Assembly: GCA_003427395.1 (NCBI GenBank)
Contig: BFEA01000575.1
Location: 494,594 to 534,439 of the forward strand
Direction of reading: 5' to 3'
DNA from: Chara braunii
Taxonomy: Eukaryota > Streptophyta > Charophyceae > Charales > Characeae
Length of the DNA: 39,846 bases
Shown here: piece by piece, positions 27,000 to 36,647 of the stretch
Position numbering within the stretch: the stretch's first letter is position 1
How the letters are laid out: the number at the start of each line of letters is the position of its first letter
Notes under the pieces: model-generated
What the model was told of the DNA's origin: nothing
Database searches by the model: none
What the model saw: the letters and a program-made list of their open reading frames with translations, nothing else
Program-made: the position numbers and the translations under genes

Positions 27000-27616
27000 A
27001 AAACTAGAAGGAGCCACTGGGGGGAATCAGTGGGTCCTCCTTCCGTCTCCCCACCCGCCCGGGGATCAACTTTATACTGCCATCTAGACTAGAATCTCCA
27101 TCAAGGAGAGGGCATGGGGAGGGAAGTTGTCTGAGCAATCTGTGGGGGGGCGCAAAGGGAATGAGGGTTCCACCTTGGTCCAGTCCTTAAGAACTAGTCT
27201 GTAATCCCTCATTCCCTCCAAATCCTGCTGTCCACCTACCCTATCCCCACCCCATCCTTCCCTTTCTCCACCCAACCAGTCATACAAAATGTTGTGACCA
27301 CTCTCCTGGCGTCCTTGATTTGTGTGAAGAGGTCCAGTTGGGACTTTGTGTCGGACCACCTCCGCATGAGTGTCAACTGTTATTGTTGTTTGATTTGTTC
27401 AACAATTTCCGCCCCATCTATCCTCGCATTATCCAAGGCTAGAACGCACCTCTGCCACCAAAGAGCCCACATCACTGCCCTTGCTCAACCAAAACATGTT
27501 TTTGATAAAAATCAAGCCTCCTCCCGCCAAAGGCCAATGGCCCGCCATGACCATGGCCAAGGAATTTCTGTCACTATTCCGCCAAATACAGTCCCATCAT
27601 CGCCACATAAATTGAG
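27000..27616 (-). pseudogene. LINE-C ORF2 C-terminal region
   Basis: The 91-residue minus-strand segment at 27,084-27,359 is Gly/Trp-rich ('GGEREGWGGDRVGGQQDLEG'), like the tail of LINE-A at 12,843-13,115 ('GGGQGWQDDTGRMAWGEGG'). This supports a shared family tail. Frames upstream are short and broken. Confidence 0.55.
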
Positions 27617-27889
27617 CTATTGGGCATTGCATGAAAATGTGCTCAATGGTCTCTGCCCTCTTGCGGGGGGGAACATGTTCAAACATCGCTGACACCACGG
27701 CAACGCCAAACCCCGCTGCTCCAGGTTGGTGCGGTCTATTAGCCAGTCATTAGTGGGCAAACAGCGGTGCACTATCTGCCATTGCAGAGAAGAGATTTTC
27801 GCAGGTTGAGACTTCTGGTCATTGAACCAGCAGATCGGCGTCAGGAGGGGGCTTTTTGAGCTGCTTGGCCCACCAATCTGTAACCACAT
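27617..27889 (-). pseudogene. LINE-C zf-RVT zinc domain
   Basis: The segment reads 'ICWFNDQKSQPAKISSLQWQ' then 'IVHRCLPTNDWLIDRTNLEQRG' and 'LPWCQRCLNMF'. W-x-I-x-H-R-x-L-P-T-x-D-x-L-x-x-R followed by C-x2-C is the N-terminal half of zf-RVT, nearly identical to the LINE-D copy on the other strand. The later E-x3-H-x4-C half is obscured by a frameshift. Confidence 0.82.
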
Positions 27890-28674
27890 CTCGTAGATAA
27901 CGTTTAAGCCTAAACATCATGTAGGCGGATTTGACCGACAACCGATGCAGGGTTATATGGTATGTTGTGCCCTCCTCCCTTCTCTACGGAGCGCCCAAAT
28001 GCAGTCTACTGGGTCCATGGCCAACACCAAGACAGCCCATTGTGGTTGAAAAACCACCTTCTCCCCTCTCTCTTCCATGACCTGGATCCGATATACCAAT
28101 GTCTTCTTTACTCATTCAAAAGGGGCTCTGCTTCCTTCGAGGGTCCCCTCCGTGGGAAAGCATAGTACTCCACCAGGACCATTTGTGAGTCTACCATGTG
28201 GACCTGACCGATTTGTGGCGGTACCTCCTTGGTCGCCACCCAGTCTCCCTACTTGAGGGAGGGCCAAATTCTCTAGAGCCGTTATGCACCACGGGCTGTA
28301 GGGTGAGAAGATCAGTTTTTTCATCCATTGTAATGGCAATGCCTGAATCTGTGTAGCAGGGCCTATGATCTCTAGGCCCCCTAGAGCTTTGGATTGAATA
28401 ATTGAATCTCACGCTACCCTACTTATAGCCTGTTGCTCTCACTATCCCCCTCTCCTGAGGAAGGTTGTTGCCTTTCTTTAAAGCCTCTTCACTTACTTGT
28501 ACCACAAAGTTGCGAAAACAATATTATTGATAACCAGCGCTCGACCATAACGGGAGGTGTGCTTATTGTTCCAGTAAAGGAGTTTTTGCAGAGCGGGGGT
28601 GCTTATTCACTTGTCTTTAGTTTGTGGGCACCCAACTGCCGTCATGGACACCCCTAGAATTCTCAGTGCGGCTT

Positions 28675-29490
28675 CTAATGGCATCCACGAGACTTGTAGC
28701 GAGTCAAGGGGGCGCCCCCCTGGTAGTGGATCCACCGCCCTTGTGTTTTGCTCACCCGGTTCATTGCCATGTGAGAGACTTTTGTGAACCTTTCCATCGT
28801 TTTTTGAATTTCCTCCAAGTTGTTATGTATGACCTCGACCATGATTGTGAGATCGTCTGTGAAAAAGGAGCAGATGGGGATGGCGTCGCCCGGTATTTGC
28901 GAGATTTGAATCATAGTAATGCTCTTATAAGCCCGAAGGTTAACGGGCAGTGCCTCCATAATAATAAAAAATAAAAAGGGGGCGATCGGGTCGCCCTAGC
29001 GAACCGACCATTCTAGCCTTAGAGACAGTGCCAAACTCCCATTGACTTGACTGATGAAGGATTCAAACCCACCGCCTGAATACCAACTCAAAATTCAATA
29101 TTTCTGAACTTTCATCTAGAAAAAGTCAGTCAACATGATCATACGCTTTTTGAAAATCGATGAAGATCAAGGCCGCATTCTGACGAGTGTGTCGGGTTAG
29201 CTATAAGACCTCATGCACTAGGAGGATGTTCTCCTATATGTTCCTATTTTGCATAAACCCGGTTTGAGATGGATGGATAATATCCTCCAATGCCGGGATT
29301 ATTCGATTAGCCAAGGCTTTAAACAACATCTTATAGACGACCGTGAGATATGTAATGCGATGGTAGTTACAGATGTTCATCTTATCCCCTTTCTTATAGA
29401 GGAGGGTCAGCACACCTTCCCCCGCCCTCTCACCCATTTCTCCTGTCCGTCATACTTCCTAATAAAATTTCATGACATCTTGACTTAGAT
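28675..29490 (-). pseudogene. LINE-C reverse transcriptase fragment
   Basis: The segment at 29,437-29,234 contains 'LLYKKGDKMNICNY', 'RITYLTVVYKMLFKALANRI' and 'HPSQTGFMQNRNI'. Continuing, 29,180-29,130 reads FIDFQKAYDHVD (motif A with its Asp). The segment at 28,959-28,675 has 'ICSFFTDDLTIMVE', the F/Y-A-D-D box with Thr for Ala and both Asp present. A stop follows DHVD and other breaks exist. It is better preserved at the active site than LINE-A but is N-terminally truncated. Confidence 0.85.
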
Positions 29491-29639
29491 AGTCCCAGGT
29501 GGTCGTGACCACAAAAATGTCATAAGTACAATGGTCTGGTAAGCAATTATCCAACCCAAATCAAGAGGGGGGTTTGGTATTATTTACCCTACTCTCCAAG
29601 TGATGACCCTATCCATTCAATGAATCAGTAGACTCCTTT
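29491..29639. other. Junction between LINE-C (minus) and LINE-D (plus)
   Basis: This is about 150 bases with no motif. The two LINE fragments are head to head here, upstream ends facing each other. The boundaries are approximate. Confidence 0.4.
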
Positions 29640-30175
29640 TCAGCCCCCGAACCCCTCGGAGTGCCTTAGCATGGGAACAGATAAAGAGACTAGCCCCTCC
29701 AACTAACGAGCAAGTAAATCCTATGATGTGGCTGGAGAACCGCGCTTGGTCCCTCCCCAGGGAAGAGAAATTGAAGGAGACAGAACTCCCTTCAATAACA
29801 GAGAAGAAGCCCGAAAAGATCTCAACAGAGATTCATTTTGGATTTCTCTTCTCAAAACATGGAAAATATTATCCTTAAGAGATAAAATCCCCCTCAGTCA
29901 GATGAGAAAGCATCCCTGTTTAACAATACATGGATAAGAGACAACCAAGGAAACACACTGCACTGCAACGACTCACCATGCAAAGGATGGAGAATAACAA
30001 AAATCAAGGATATTTGGAGTAAGGAACCCAATGATTGGGTCACTCATATAGAAATTTAGGAAAAACTAAGACATTGTCATCACTCGGAGTTGGCCCTGGA
30101 TAGGATAATTGAACTCATCCCCTTGGATTGGATCCGCATTCTGAGAAAGGGTCTGAAATTAAGACCAACGATTGA
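29640..30175 (+). pseudogene. LINE-D connection region
   Basis: Two plus-strand phases give 'EQIKRLAPPTNEQVNPMMWL' (about 29,670-29,730), alignable with 'REQIRRLAPSTDHRVDPITWL' of LINE-A, then 'RDSFWISLLKTWKILSLRDK' (29,830-29,890), alignable with LINE-A 'DKFFVNLIRNWRMLSIPDRP', then 'LDRIIELIPLDWIRILRKG'. The homology is strong while the strand is opposite, so this is an independent insertion. Confidence 0.75.
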
Positions 30176-30189
30176 GTGACCGGCCCCTC

Positions 30190-30602
30190 GAGGGGTGCAT
30201 CCTCTGACGAGGTTGGCCGACCGTTCCTAGACAGTCCCGCGCAAAATTCCACGAAGGGGGGTTGAACAGGAAGGGGGGGACCAACCAAGGGTCAACTTTT
30301 GGCCATCTCTGTTGGCCGTGTGGTGGCGGCTTCCGCCCTGACAAACCCCCACCTGACTGTTTGGAAGAAGTCTATCGTCAACCTTTGTTTGGAAACCGTT
30401 GGCTGACAGACTGGAAGGGCTGCACCAAGTTGAGCATTGTCCTGCCAAACGTGGAGTGCTCAAAATAGAGGACCTTTGAGACCAGGAGAGATGAGACTAG
30501 AGAACAACTGACCAATTGTGAGATACCCGGCGCCATTGTCATCATGTGGAGAAACACTTGGACGACCTCATTGAGTCTATTCCGCTAGCATGGTATCGAA
30601 TC

Positions 30603-30605
<3 letters not shown>
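30190..30605 (+). pseudogene. LINE-E: second copy of the connection region, inside LINE-D
   Basis: The plus-strand frame reads 'EEVYRQPLFGNRWLTDWKG' (30,365-30,421), then 'HLDDLIESIPLAWYRIH' before running into an A-tract. Both correspond to sequence that LINE-D itself contains upstream ('SLFNNTWIRD', 'LDRIIELIPLDWIRIL'), so this is a separate LINE copy. Its homology ends exactly at the A-tract beginning at about 30,606, mid-ORF2, where a proper 3' end would not be. Confidence 0.7.
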
Positions 30606-30633
<28 letters not shown>

Positions 30634-30638
30634 GATCC

Positions 30639-30669
<31 letters not shown>
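30606..30669. repeat. Interrupted A-tract
   Basis: Two A-runs of about 27-30 bases are separated by GATCCC. The position suggests the tail of LINE-E, or a slippage-expanded A-run. Confidence 0.8.
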
Positions 30670-30670
<1 letters not shown>

Positions 30671-30954
30671 GTTCTCCAAAAAATCTGAAAAAAGTTAAAA
30701 AACTATATGTTATGTAAGATAATAATACAAACAACTCTCGTTATGGAGGTATGGTCAAATTCGTAACCAAACTCGAGTTAAAAATCAAAAATATATATAT
30801 ATTTTTTTTTGAATATGTTCAGCCGCACACGTTCGGGTGGCGTTCGACCGAACACCCGAACATGTTCGAACGTTTGGAAAAGCTCCAAACATGTTCGGTG
30901 TGCTACACAAGATGTAATGCACATCAAGTGGTTCGTAACAAGAGTTTTAGACCA
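30670..30954. other. AT-rich segment ending in a GTTCG/CGAAC palindrome cluster
   Basis: After an AT-rich stretch, 30,831-30,861 forms a hairpin with 9-bp arms GTTCGGGTG and CACCCGAAC, and 30,857-30,868 is the perfect 12-bp palindrome CGAACATGTTCG; another ACATGTTCGG follows at 30,889. About seven GTTCG/CGAAC words lie within 80 bases. No ORF. Confidence 0.7.
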
Positions 30955-31530
30955 ACCAAATCGCGCCCTTACAATGGCAGATTGAATGTAGATGCCTCCC
31001 TACTAATGACTGGCTGATAGATAGAACTGCACTAGATAAAAACAATAAGGCCCAACCTTGGTGCAAACTACGCAAAACAACCTACCCAAGTAAAATGATC
31101 CCGGAGACAATTGAACAAATATTCCTTCAATGCCCAGACTAGGTATGGATTTGGAGATGGTGGGAGAAAATTTGGGATAGCTTAGAGACTAAGACTAAGT
31201 GGCCATGGGGTTGGAAACCCCTTCTGTTGGAAGTATGGAGTGTAGAACCTTTTGACGAATTTACCCATAATTTGTTCATCCTCAGTAGGAGGGCAATTTT
31301 ACGGGCCATATGGAGGAAAATATGTATCCATAAGTGGGAAGGGGCCAAGGTGGATGGCCCATACGGAAACCATAAAAAAACAGATTCAGATCGGCATTCT
31401 GCACCAATGGGAACTCACCAAAGAAAAAATTCAACACTTATCCAATAAAAAAAAATCTCCCAGGAAATACAACAATTCAACTCTATCTGGCTTGGAGGGA
31501 AACAAGGGGGGAGAATAGGGAAGGTGGTAT
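30955..31530 (+). pseudogene. LINE-D zf-RVT zinc domain and C-terminal part
   Basis: One plus-strand frame starting near 30,984 reads 'CRCLPTNDWLIDRTALDKNN', then 'PWCKLRK', then 'PETIEQIFLQCPD' and a stop, followed by 'VWIWRWWEKIWDSLE'. Compared with LINE-C and LINE-A, the C-x2-C is now C-K-L-R (second Cys lost) and the conserved His of E-T-x-E-H is Gln, so two of the four zinc ligands are gone. The trailing part (31,227-31,448) continues the charged helices. Confidence 0.8.
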
Positions 31531-32556
31531 GGGAAGGAGCTACAGAAGAAGAGGAAGAGGCATCAAAAGGAATTACAAGCTCTTTTTTGAAGACGCGTGC
31601 TCGATTGATCCCTCAACCTCCCTGAGACCCCTCACAGAATTCCCTGACCCATTTCCACCCCCCCCCCAAGTGTGTTAGTCCCCACGTCTTGGTTCGGAAT
31701 AGGGGATAACATGTGAGTCAAATAGAACACAAAACACAGCTGGTTCATGTCACCATACTGTTAATAGTACCAATCAGGACCACGACAAGCAAAACTGCCT
31801 AGGAGCAGCAGTGGCAACCTTCAATAGAGGTTGACCATCAACAACACGTACGACGAGGCCGTACTTCTACGTCCACGGTGAAGGTCCACCGAACGGCAAT
31901 GATGAAGGGATCATACGTTAGAGGACAGCATACGACACACGCACTCTAACGGGTCATACGACCTTGCACTGCGAGTCGAGCCGTGGCCTGCGCGGTGGCT
32001 TCTGGAGTGGTCCACTTGGACTCCACTAAAGACCTGCTCTTCGCCTGCCGCCCGTCCATGCCGACGCCCTTCTTCGCAGACCGCCTCTTACATGTACGTC
32101 CAGGCACCATGTCGAGGATGCAGACCGGGAAGAAGACGACAAGGACAAGCAAACGGATGACCAGGAGCAGCAGCAGCAACCTTCGAAAGATGTCGGCCAT
32201 GGAAGGCAAGTGGGGAAGGGCAGTAGCTAGACGACGGCGGTACACCTCCAGCAAACGGCGACAAAGAGGGCTGCAAACAGTAGACCACAGCATGAGACAA
32301 ATGCCTTGTAACGTTTTTTGTCACAGAATATAGTGGGCAATCGGAGCAAGAGGGGGTCGACTGAAGTATTCAAATTTGCCGAGCGTTCGACCCCTTTCCG
32401 TTTGGCAGCACGCACTGCGAGGGAGAATACTTGTCGATGACTTCTGTGGGGGCCGGCCGGCCACCAACGGTTACCGTTGGGATAAGGTTCCTGGAAACCG
32501 AACGTTGAAGACCCAAGATGTATGTGCGCTGCCCTGTAGGAACTCCAATGGACCAG
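31531..32556. other. No gene recognised between LINE-D and Gypsy-B
   Basis: A C-run (31,660-31,669) and several overlapping frames of 60-130 codons on both strands (for example 32,625-32,227 minus and 31,983-32,333 plus) are present, none with a domain I recognise. A GAGCAGCAGCAGCAA stretch gives a short Gln/Ser run. It may be a remnant of another repeat or host intergenic DNA. Confidence 0.4.
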
Positions 32557-32907
32557 TGTTGCATACCCTAACGGTGCCGACCAGACCAAGAACTGATCTT
32601 TCTCGCCAGATACAAGATAGCACAACGGAAGGCTTAAATACCAATGATCCGATCAATCAAGCTGCCATGCAGACCAAACATGCATCATCATCATTCCATG
32701 GTGTGAAGGGGGTTGACGCTCACACGGGAAGAATGCGTCCGTCCCCAATCATGCACAGATGAAGAAGAGGGGGATTAGACTAAGGGGAGGGGGAATATGG
32801 AAATGTCGTCAACACCAAGTCTTTGATACAGTACCAAATAATCCCTCGCCAAAGGTCTGAATCCCGTTGCTGAGTCTGAACCCCAATGTCGTCAAATCCC
32901 AATATTG

Positions 32908-32908
<1 letters not shown>

Positions 32909-32960
<52 letters not shown>
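32909..32960. repeat. (CT)26 microsatellite in the LTR
   Basis: The same tract occupies the corresponding place in the 5' LTR (from 39,779), so it was part of the LTR before insertion and later varied in length. Confidence 0.95.
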
Positions 32961-32962
<2 letters not shown>

Positions 32963-33210
32963 CATACGAACCTGTAAAGGTGGCGCCTGGCTGCAGGTAC
33001 ATCGAAGATGAAGCTGGAGCTATGGCGCCGCAGGTGAGTCTCCCTAGCCTCCGCCAACCATCTCTCTCTCTCTCTACTTGCGCCCAACGCTGAAGACCAC
33101 TGCTACCGCTACCACTCCTCCAGAGTGCCGCTGCCGAGTCCTGAAAACTACCTCTTGCTCTCTGCACGTGAAGCGCCTGGGAACTGCCTGCAACCTACAG
33201 GGCGGGTCAG

Positions 33211-33220
33211 CCTTATATAG
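33211..33220 (-). promoter_or_regulatory. Candidate LTR TATA box
   Basis: The minus strand reads CTATATAAGG about 315 bases into the 3' LTR, the usual U3 location for the retrotransposon promoter. No experimental support; chosen because it is the only TATATAA in the LTR. Confidence 0.55.
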
Positions 33221-33534
33221 TGCTGGCCTGTCAGGGAGGCTGCTCGTGCCTATGCCAAAATGTGACAGACCTTGGGGTTGACGCTCCACCAAATAGGCCA
33301 TAATGTCCTGAGCTAAAACCCCGGTCTGGTGCCTGAGTTCAGGGTAGGTCGATCTTGCAAGGGCCTGAAAATGGCCCGCCGTTTTCAGGCTAGAGGCCGA
33401 AATGACACAGGGTCTGTAGGCCCTTGTTTCAAGCTTTTAGGCTGAAACGAAACAGGCCCTACTCCTACAGAGTCCGGACCCTTTGTCTACCGGGTCGGGC
33501 TCTGCTGGGCCCATGTGGTACGGAGTATGCCACA

Positions 33535-33547
33535 CTCCCCCCTCCTT
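33535..33547 (-). promoter_or_regulatory. Polypurine tract (plus-strand primer)
   Basis: AAGGAGGGGGGAG on the element strand is directly followed by the TG of the 3' LTR, the standard arrangement for priming second-strand synthesis. Confidence 0.85.
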
Positions 33548-33559
33548 GAAAGATCGAGC

Positions 33560-33800
33560 TTACCTGAGAGGGCGAAGCTGTCTGGTGGAGGGAGGGACTG
33601 AAGTCCGGGTGGCAGGCTGTGCAGCTTCCGCCGCTAGTCGTTTCTTCTCATAATGAGCATAGATGTCAGGAGCGGAGGCTCGCAAACCTGCCCGGGAAAT
33701 CCATCTCGTGTCATCGGGGTCGCACCACTTGAATGTAACTTTGTACTGCATAGGCTTGATGTCGTGCTTGCGATGCGTGATGACGCGGTCGGCTTCCTAA
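33560..33800 (-). pseudogene. Gypsy-B chromodomain
   Basis: The minus strand reads 'EADRVITHRKHDIKPMQYKV', then 'TFKWCDPDDTRWISRAGL' and 'APDIYAHYEKKRL'. This is the chromodomain plan (strand, strand with W-x-x-x-x-x-x-x-W, then C-terminal helix), which in chromoviruses is thought to guide integration to chromatin marks. It lies in a different phase from the integrase frame and a TAG falls just before EADRV, so a frameshift and a stop separate it from integrase. It ends at a stop near 33,560, just before the polypurine tract. Confidence 0.82.
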
Positions 33801-35235
33801 TGACCATCCATGGAAGGAGGGTCCTGTGATCGTTGTCTTGGGAAGCGTCGCTCTTGGCTGGTGTATAGGTGGCCAACTTGGAGGTGTGGAAAATCGGGTG
33901 CGCTGTGAGATGCGGCGGGATTTCGATCATAAACGAGGGGCCATCGGGCTCATCACCCGCGGCTGATGTGAGGGGCCATGGTCCAAACCACTGTGGAAGT
34001 AGCTTGCGGGATACATCCTGCTCGAGTGCAAACTCTTCCGTAGAGACCCAGACCAGGTCGCCGACACGGATGGGGTATGGCACATGACGCCTGTTAGCTT
34101 GCTGTTGCATGCGGACTTGAGCCTTTTGCATGTTGGCGCGGACTTTAGCCAACAAGTCCCTATACTTGCGAACGGAGTCATGCGAAGAAGCGGCGTCAAT
34201 GTCGACAGTCCTTGGAAAAGGAAGATCAGCGAAGATGCGGCCTTTCCGGCCACCGTGGTGTAACTCGAACGGAGTCACGCCGACCGCCGGGTGCACCGAA
34301 GTGTTGTAGGCGAATTCGATGTCGGGGAAGAGGTCCACCCAATCCTTCTGATCCGTACGGATGAGTGTGCGAAGCATTACTTGAGCGGTTTGATGTGCCT
34401 GCTCCGTCTGCCCGTCCGTTTGTGGATGTCGAGCCGAACTTGGTTTCATCTCGGTGTCGGACTCTTTCATGAGAGAGGTCCAAAATGCCGACATGAAGTG
34501 AGTGTCGCGGTCGCTGACGATGTGGTCCGGAACGCCGTGGCCGCAAATCCACCCGGTGTGTAAGAGGCGCGCAAGTTTAGGAGTCGTGGTGTAGTGCTTG
34601 CAGGGAAGAAATCGTGCGTACTTGCTCAAACGGTCAACTACCGTGAGTATGTTGTCGTGCCCGAAGCGGTCCCGGGGGAACGGGCCTATGACGTCCATGG
34701 CAATGGAGAGGTCGGGTTCCCGTGGAATAGGCAACGGGCGTAACTCACCATAGGGGTCGTGATTGCGGGGTTTGCTTCGTTGGGAAACTTCGCAAGAGTC
34801 GCAATACTGAGTGACGTCGGTAATGAGGTCAGGCCACCGGAATCGTCGTTGAAGTCTTGCGATCGTACGGTTGACTCCGAGGGGGCCGGCGAGTCTCGAG
34901 TCGTGGTACTCGCCGAGGAGACGAGTCTGTAAGCGACGGCCGTGTGGGACGCATAGTAAGTCCTTGCCTCGTGAGCGAAGCAGCAGGTAGCCATCGACGA
35001 TGCGATAATGGCTGGTTGGCGGGTGATCCGAGGGTAGTTGTTCGTAGAGCGTGCCGTATTCCGGATCGGACTTATATGCTTGCACAAAATGCTGATGAAG
35101 GGTTTCGTCAAACTGAACGTGTGGTGAGTCACTGCGCAAAGATCTGATCTTCGGGAGAGAGCATCCGCGGCTCGGTTGGAGAGGCCCGGAATGTGTTTCG
35201 GTGTGAAGTCGAACTGATCGATGAAGTACATCCAT
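33800..35235 (-). pseudogene. pol: Gypsy-B integrase
   Basis: This is part of a 533-residue open frame whose last ~50 residues run out of phase over the chromodomain. The zinc domain reads 'YHDSRLAGPLGVNRTI' (residues 110-125) and 'YCDSCEVSQ' (C145, C148): the second His, expected in L-A-G-H, is Pro118. The core has Asp181 ('AMDVIGPFP'), Asp242 ('IVSDRDTHF') and Glu278 ('DGQTEQAH'), with exactly 35 residues between the last two, the D,D-35-E spacing. The GPF/Y module ('LPQWFGPWPL') and 'AHPIFHTSKLATY' follow. The core is intact but zinc-domain loss, missing upstream frame and lack of protease argue against activity. Confidence 0.92.
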
Positions 35236-36400
35236 CGATCAATCGTGCTGCTCACCGTGTCTTACGTCTTGTAGTAGGTCAATGGGTTATTGTCCATCAC
35301 CCAACTGAACCTATGATGCCCGAGGAGGAAGTGTCACCAATGCTTGAGTACCGTGACGAACGCGAGTAACTCCTTCTTCCGCGCGTCATCAACGGAGTTG
35401 ATGGGCGACACCTTTTGGCCGAAGTACTCAACCGGATGCCAATCTACTCCGTCGTGTTGTTCCAAAACTGCACCCATGCCGTAGCCGGAAGCGTCGGTAG
35501 TCACTCTCGTAGGCAAGGTGGGATCGTAGATACACAAGACGGGGGCGAGGAGCAACGCCGTCTTCAATTTGTGGAACGAACTGCGGACTTCATCGGTGAA
35601 TTGGAAGGGCACCTGTGGAGACTGCAATCTTGACAAGGGTGTGGCGATCCATGCGTATCCTCCGATGAAGTGTTGGTAGTACCCGGCCAATCCCATAAAA
35701 GAGCGAACCTCCGTGGTGTTGGTCGGTTCCGGCCAATCTTGGATGGCCTTGATCTTGTCCGCAAGCGGACTGGTGCCTTGCGGCGTCACAATGTGGCCCA
35801 AGTACTCGAGCTCTAGCTGTGCGAATTCGCACTTCGCTCGGTTGGCCTTGTACTTGGCCGTACGTAGCCTGTCCAAAACAGCACGTAGATGCATAATGTG
35901 CTCATCCAAAGTTCGGTTATACACCAGGATGTCATCGAGGTAGATGAGCACGAACCGGTCCAACATATCGCGAAACTCCGTTGTCATTGCCGCTTGGAAG
36001 GTGGTCGGGGCATTCGTGAGACCGAATGGCATTACGACCCACTCGAAGTGCCCGTACCGTGTCTTGAACGCAGTTTTATATCGATCTCTTGGATGGATCT
36101 CGAGCTGGTGGTAACCGGTCTTGAGGTACAACTTGGAGAAATACTTGGCGTCGCCCAAGCGTTCGAGCAGATCGTCGATGTGTGGGAGCGGGCCGGTATT
36201 CTTAATGGTTTGAGCATTAAGCTTGTGATAGTCAATGCATAAGGGTAGCTCCTTGTTCTTCTTCCAGACGAAGAGAACGGGGGCACCGTAGGGCGAGCAA
36301 CTAGGGTGAATCCAGCCCTTGTCAATAAGGTCATCGAGTTGCGTTCGAAGCATTTCGAGTTCCTCCTCGTTCATGCGGTAATGATGTTGGCGAGGATGCT
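35140..36400 (-). pseudogene. pol: Gypsy-B reverse transcriptase and RNase H
   Basis: The frame begins at 'HYRMNEEELEMLRTQLDDLI' and covers 346 residues (36,374-35,334). 'FSKLYLKTGYHQ' (79-90) is motif A with Tyr83 in place of the catalytic Asp (TAC). 'VMPFGLTNAPTTFQ' (114-126), 'YLDD' (145-148), 'LEYLGHIV' and the RNase H start 'VTTDASGYGMGAVLEQ' follow. After a TGA ('LKHW-stop'), the same frame continues through 'VMDNNPLTYYKT-stop-DTVSS' to 'IPGLSNRAADALSRR' (about 35,160), so RNase H was formerly continuous. Upstream of 'HYRM' the sequence changes abruptly and no protease is found. Confidence 0.93.
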
Positions 36401-36454
36401 AGTTCACTTGCCGATGATGATGGCGAGGATGCTAGTTCACTTGCCGATGATGAT
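36389..36454. repeat. Two tandem 33-bp units at the gag-pol deletion joint
   Basis: GGCGAGGATGCTAGTTCACT starts both copies (36,389 and 36,422). On the element strand they encode an 11-residue repeat SSSASELASSP. The duplication lies directly at the point where RT sequence is joined to the end of gag. Confidence 0.9.
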
Positions 36455-36647
36455 GAAGTCGCACACACAAATGAGTCTGGCACGTGGAGAGGTTGGTCCA
36501 ACGGCGGGCCCATCTGGACAGCATAGTCTTCATAATCTTCACGAAGACTAGCGACATACACATGTTCCCCAGATGTGGAGGAGGTTGTTAGCAAGGCAAC
36601 CGTGTCCGACGGAGTAGGAAGTGGAGTCGCCTCACTTCCAGCGAGGC
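36455..36647 (-). pseudogene. Gypsy-B gag-pol joint, protease missing
   Basis: The minus strand codes 'SGEHVYVASLREDYEDYAVQ' and a Ser/Ala-rich stretch between the zinc knuckle and RT. A chromovirus protease domain needs roughly 100 residues with D-S/T-G and a later hydrophobic-L-G; neither is present. The space between gag and RT is only about 250 bases. Confidence 0.7.

Larger units (their letters stand above)
26711..29490 (-). mobile_element. LINE-C: 5'-truncated LINE
   Basis: On the minus strand this holds RT (29,490-28,675), connection region, zf-RVT (27,889-27,617), C-terminal tail (27,300-27,000), 3' UTR (26,930-26,726) and poly(A) (T15 at 26,711-26,725). The sequence begins just upstream of the KKGDK block of RT, so ORF1, the endonuclease and the RT N-terminus are missing. 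Such 5' truncation is the standard product of incomplete target-primed reverse transcription. The 3' UTR carries the family words shared with LINE-A and LINE-B. Confidence 0.83.
29640..31530 (+). mobile_element. LINE-D: LINE connection and zinc-domain fragment, split by LINE-E
   Basis: On the plus strand, 29,650-30,175 carries the connection region ('EQIKRLAPPTNEQVNPMMWL', 'SLFNNTWIRD', 'LDRIIELIPLDWIRIL'), and 30,955-31,530 the zf-RVT and following helices. They belong end to end but are separated by about 780 bases made of another LINE piece, A-runs and AT-rich sequence. Start and end of the element are not defined; RT is absent. Confidence 0.75.
32557..33534 (-). repeat. Gypsy-B 3' LTR (978 bp)
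   Basis: On the element strand it begins TGTGGCATAC and ends GTATGCAACA, a TG...CA LTR with a 10-base inverted terminus matching at 9 positions. It abuts the polypurine tract on one side. The segment from 32,557 to about 32,908 is repeated at 39,430-39,780. It contains (CT)26 at 32,909-32,960 and a shorter CT run at 33,060-33,074. ACCAG precedes 32,557 and is half of any target duplication, but the other half is beyond the window. Confidence 0.92.

Noticed and set aside
31946-32625. Overlapping 115-132 codon frames on both strands as host genes
   Set aside because: No domain, no plausible start context and comparable frames on both strands; not distinguishable from chance in GC-rich sequence.
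32780-33167. Frames with Arg-Glu repeats or Leu-Ser repeats
   Set aside because: They are the CT microsatellite of the LTR read in three frames.
33634-35235. A 533-codon open frame that might be a domesticated integrase gene
   Set aside because: It sits inside an LTR element with PBS and polypurine tract, continues out of phase over the chromodomain, has lost a zinc-ligand His, and its first ~30 residues are an out-of-frame reading of RNase H. There is no sign of host control or retained function.
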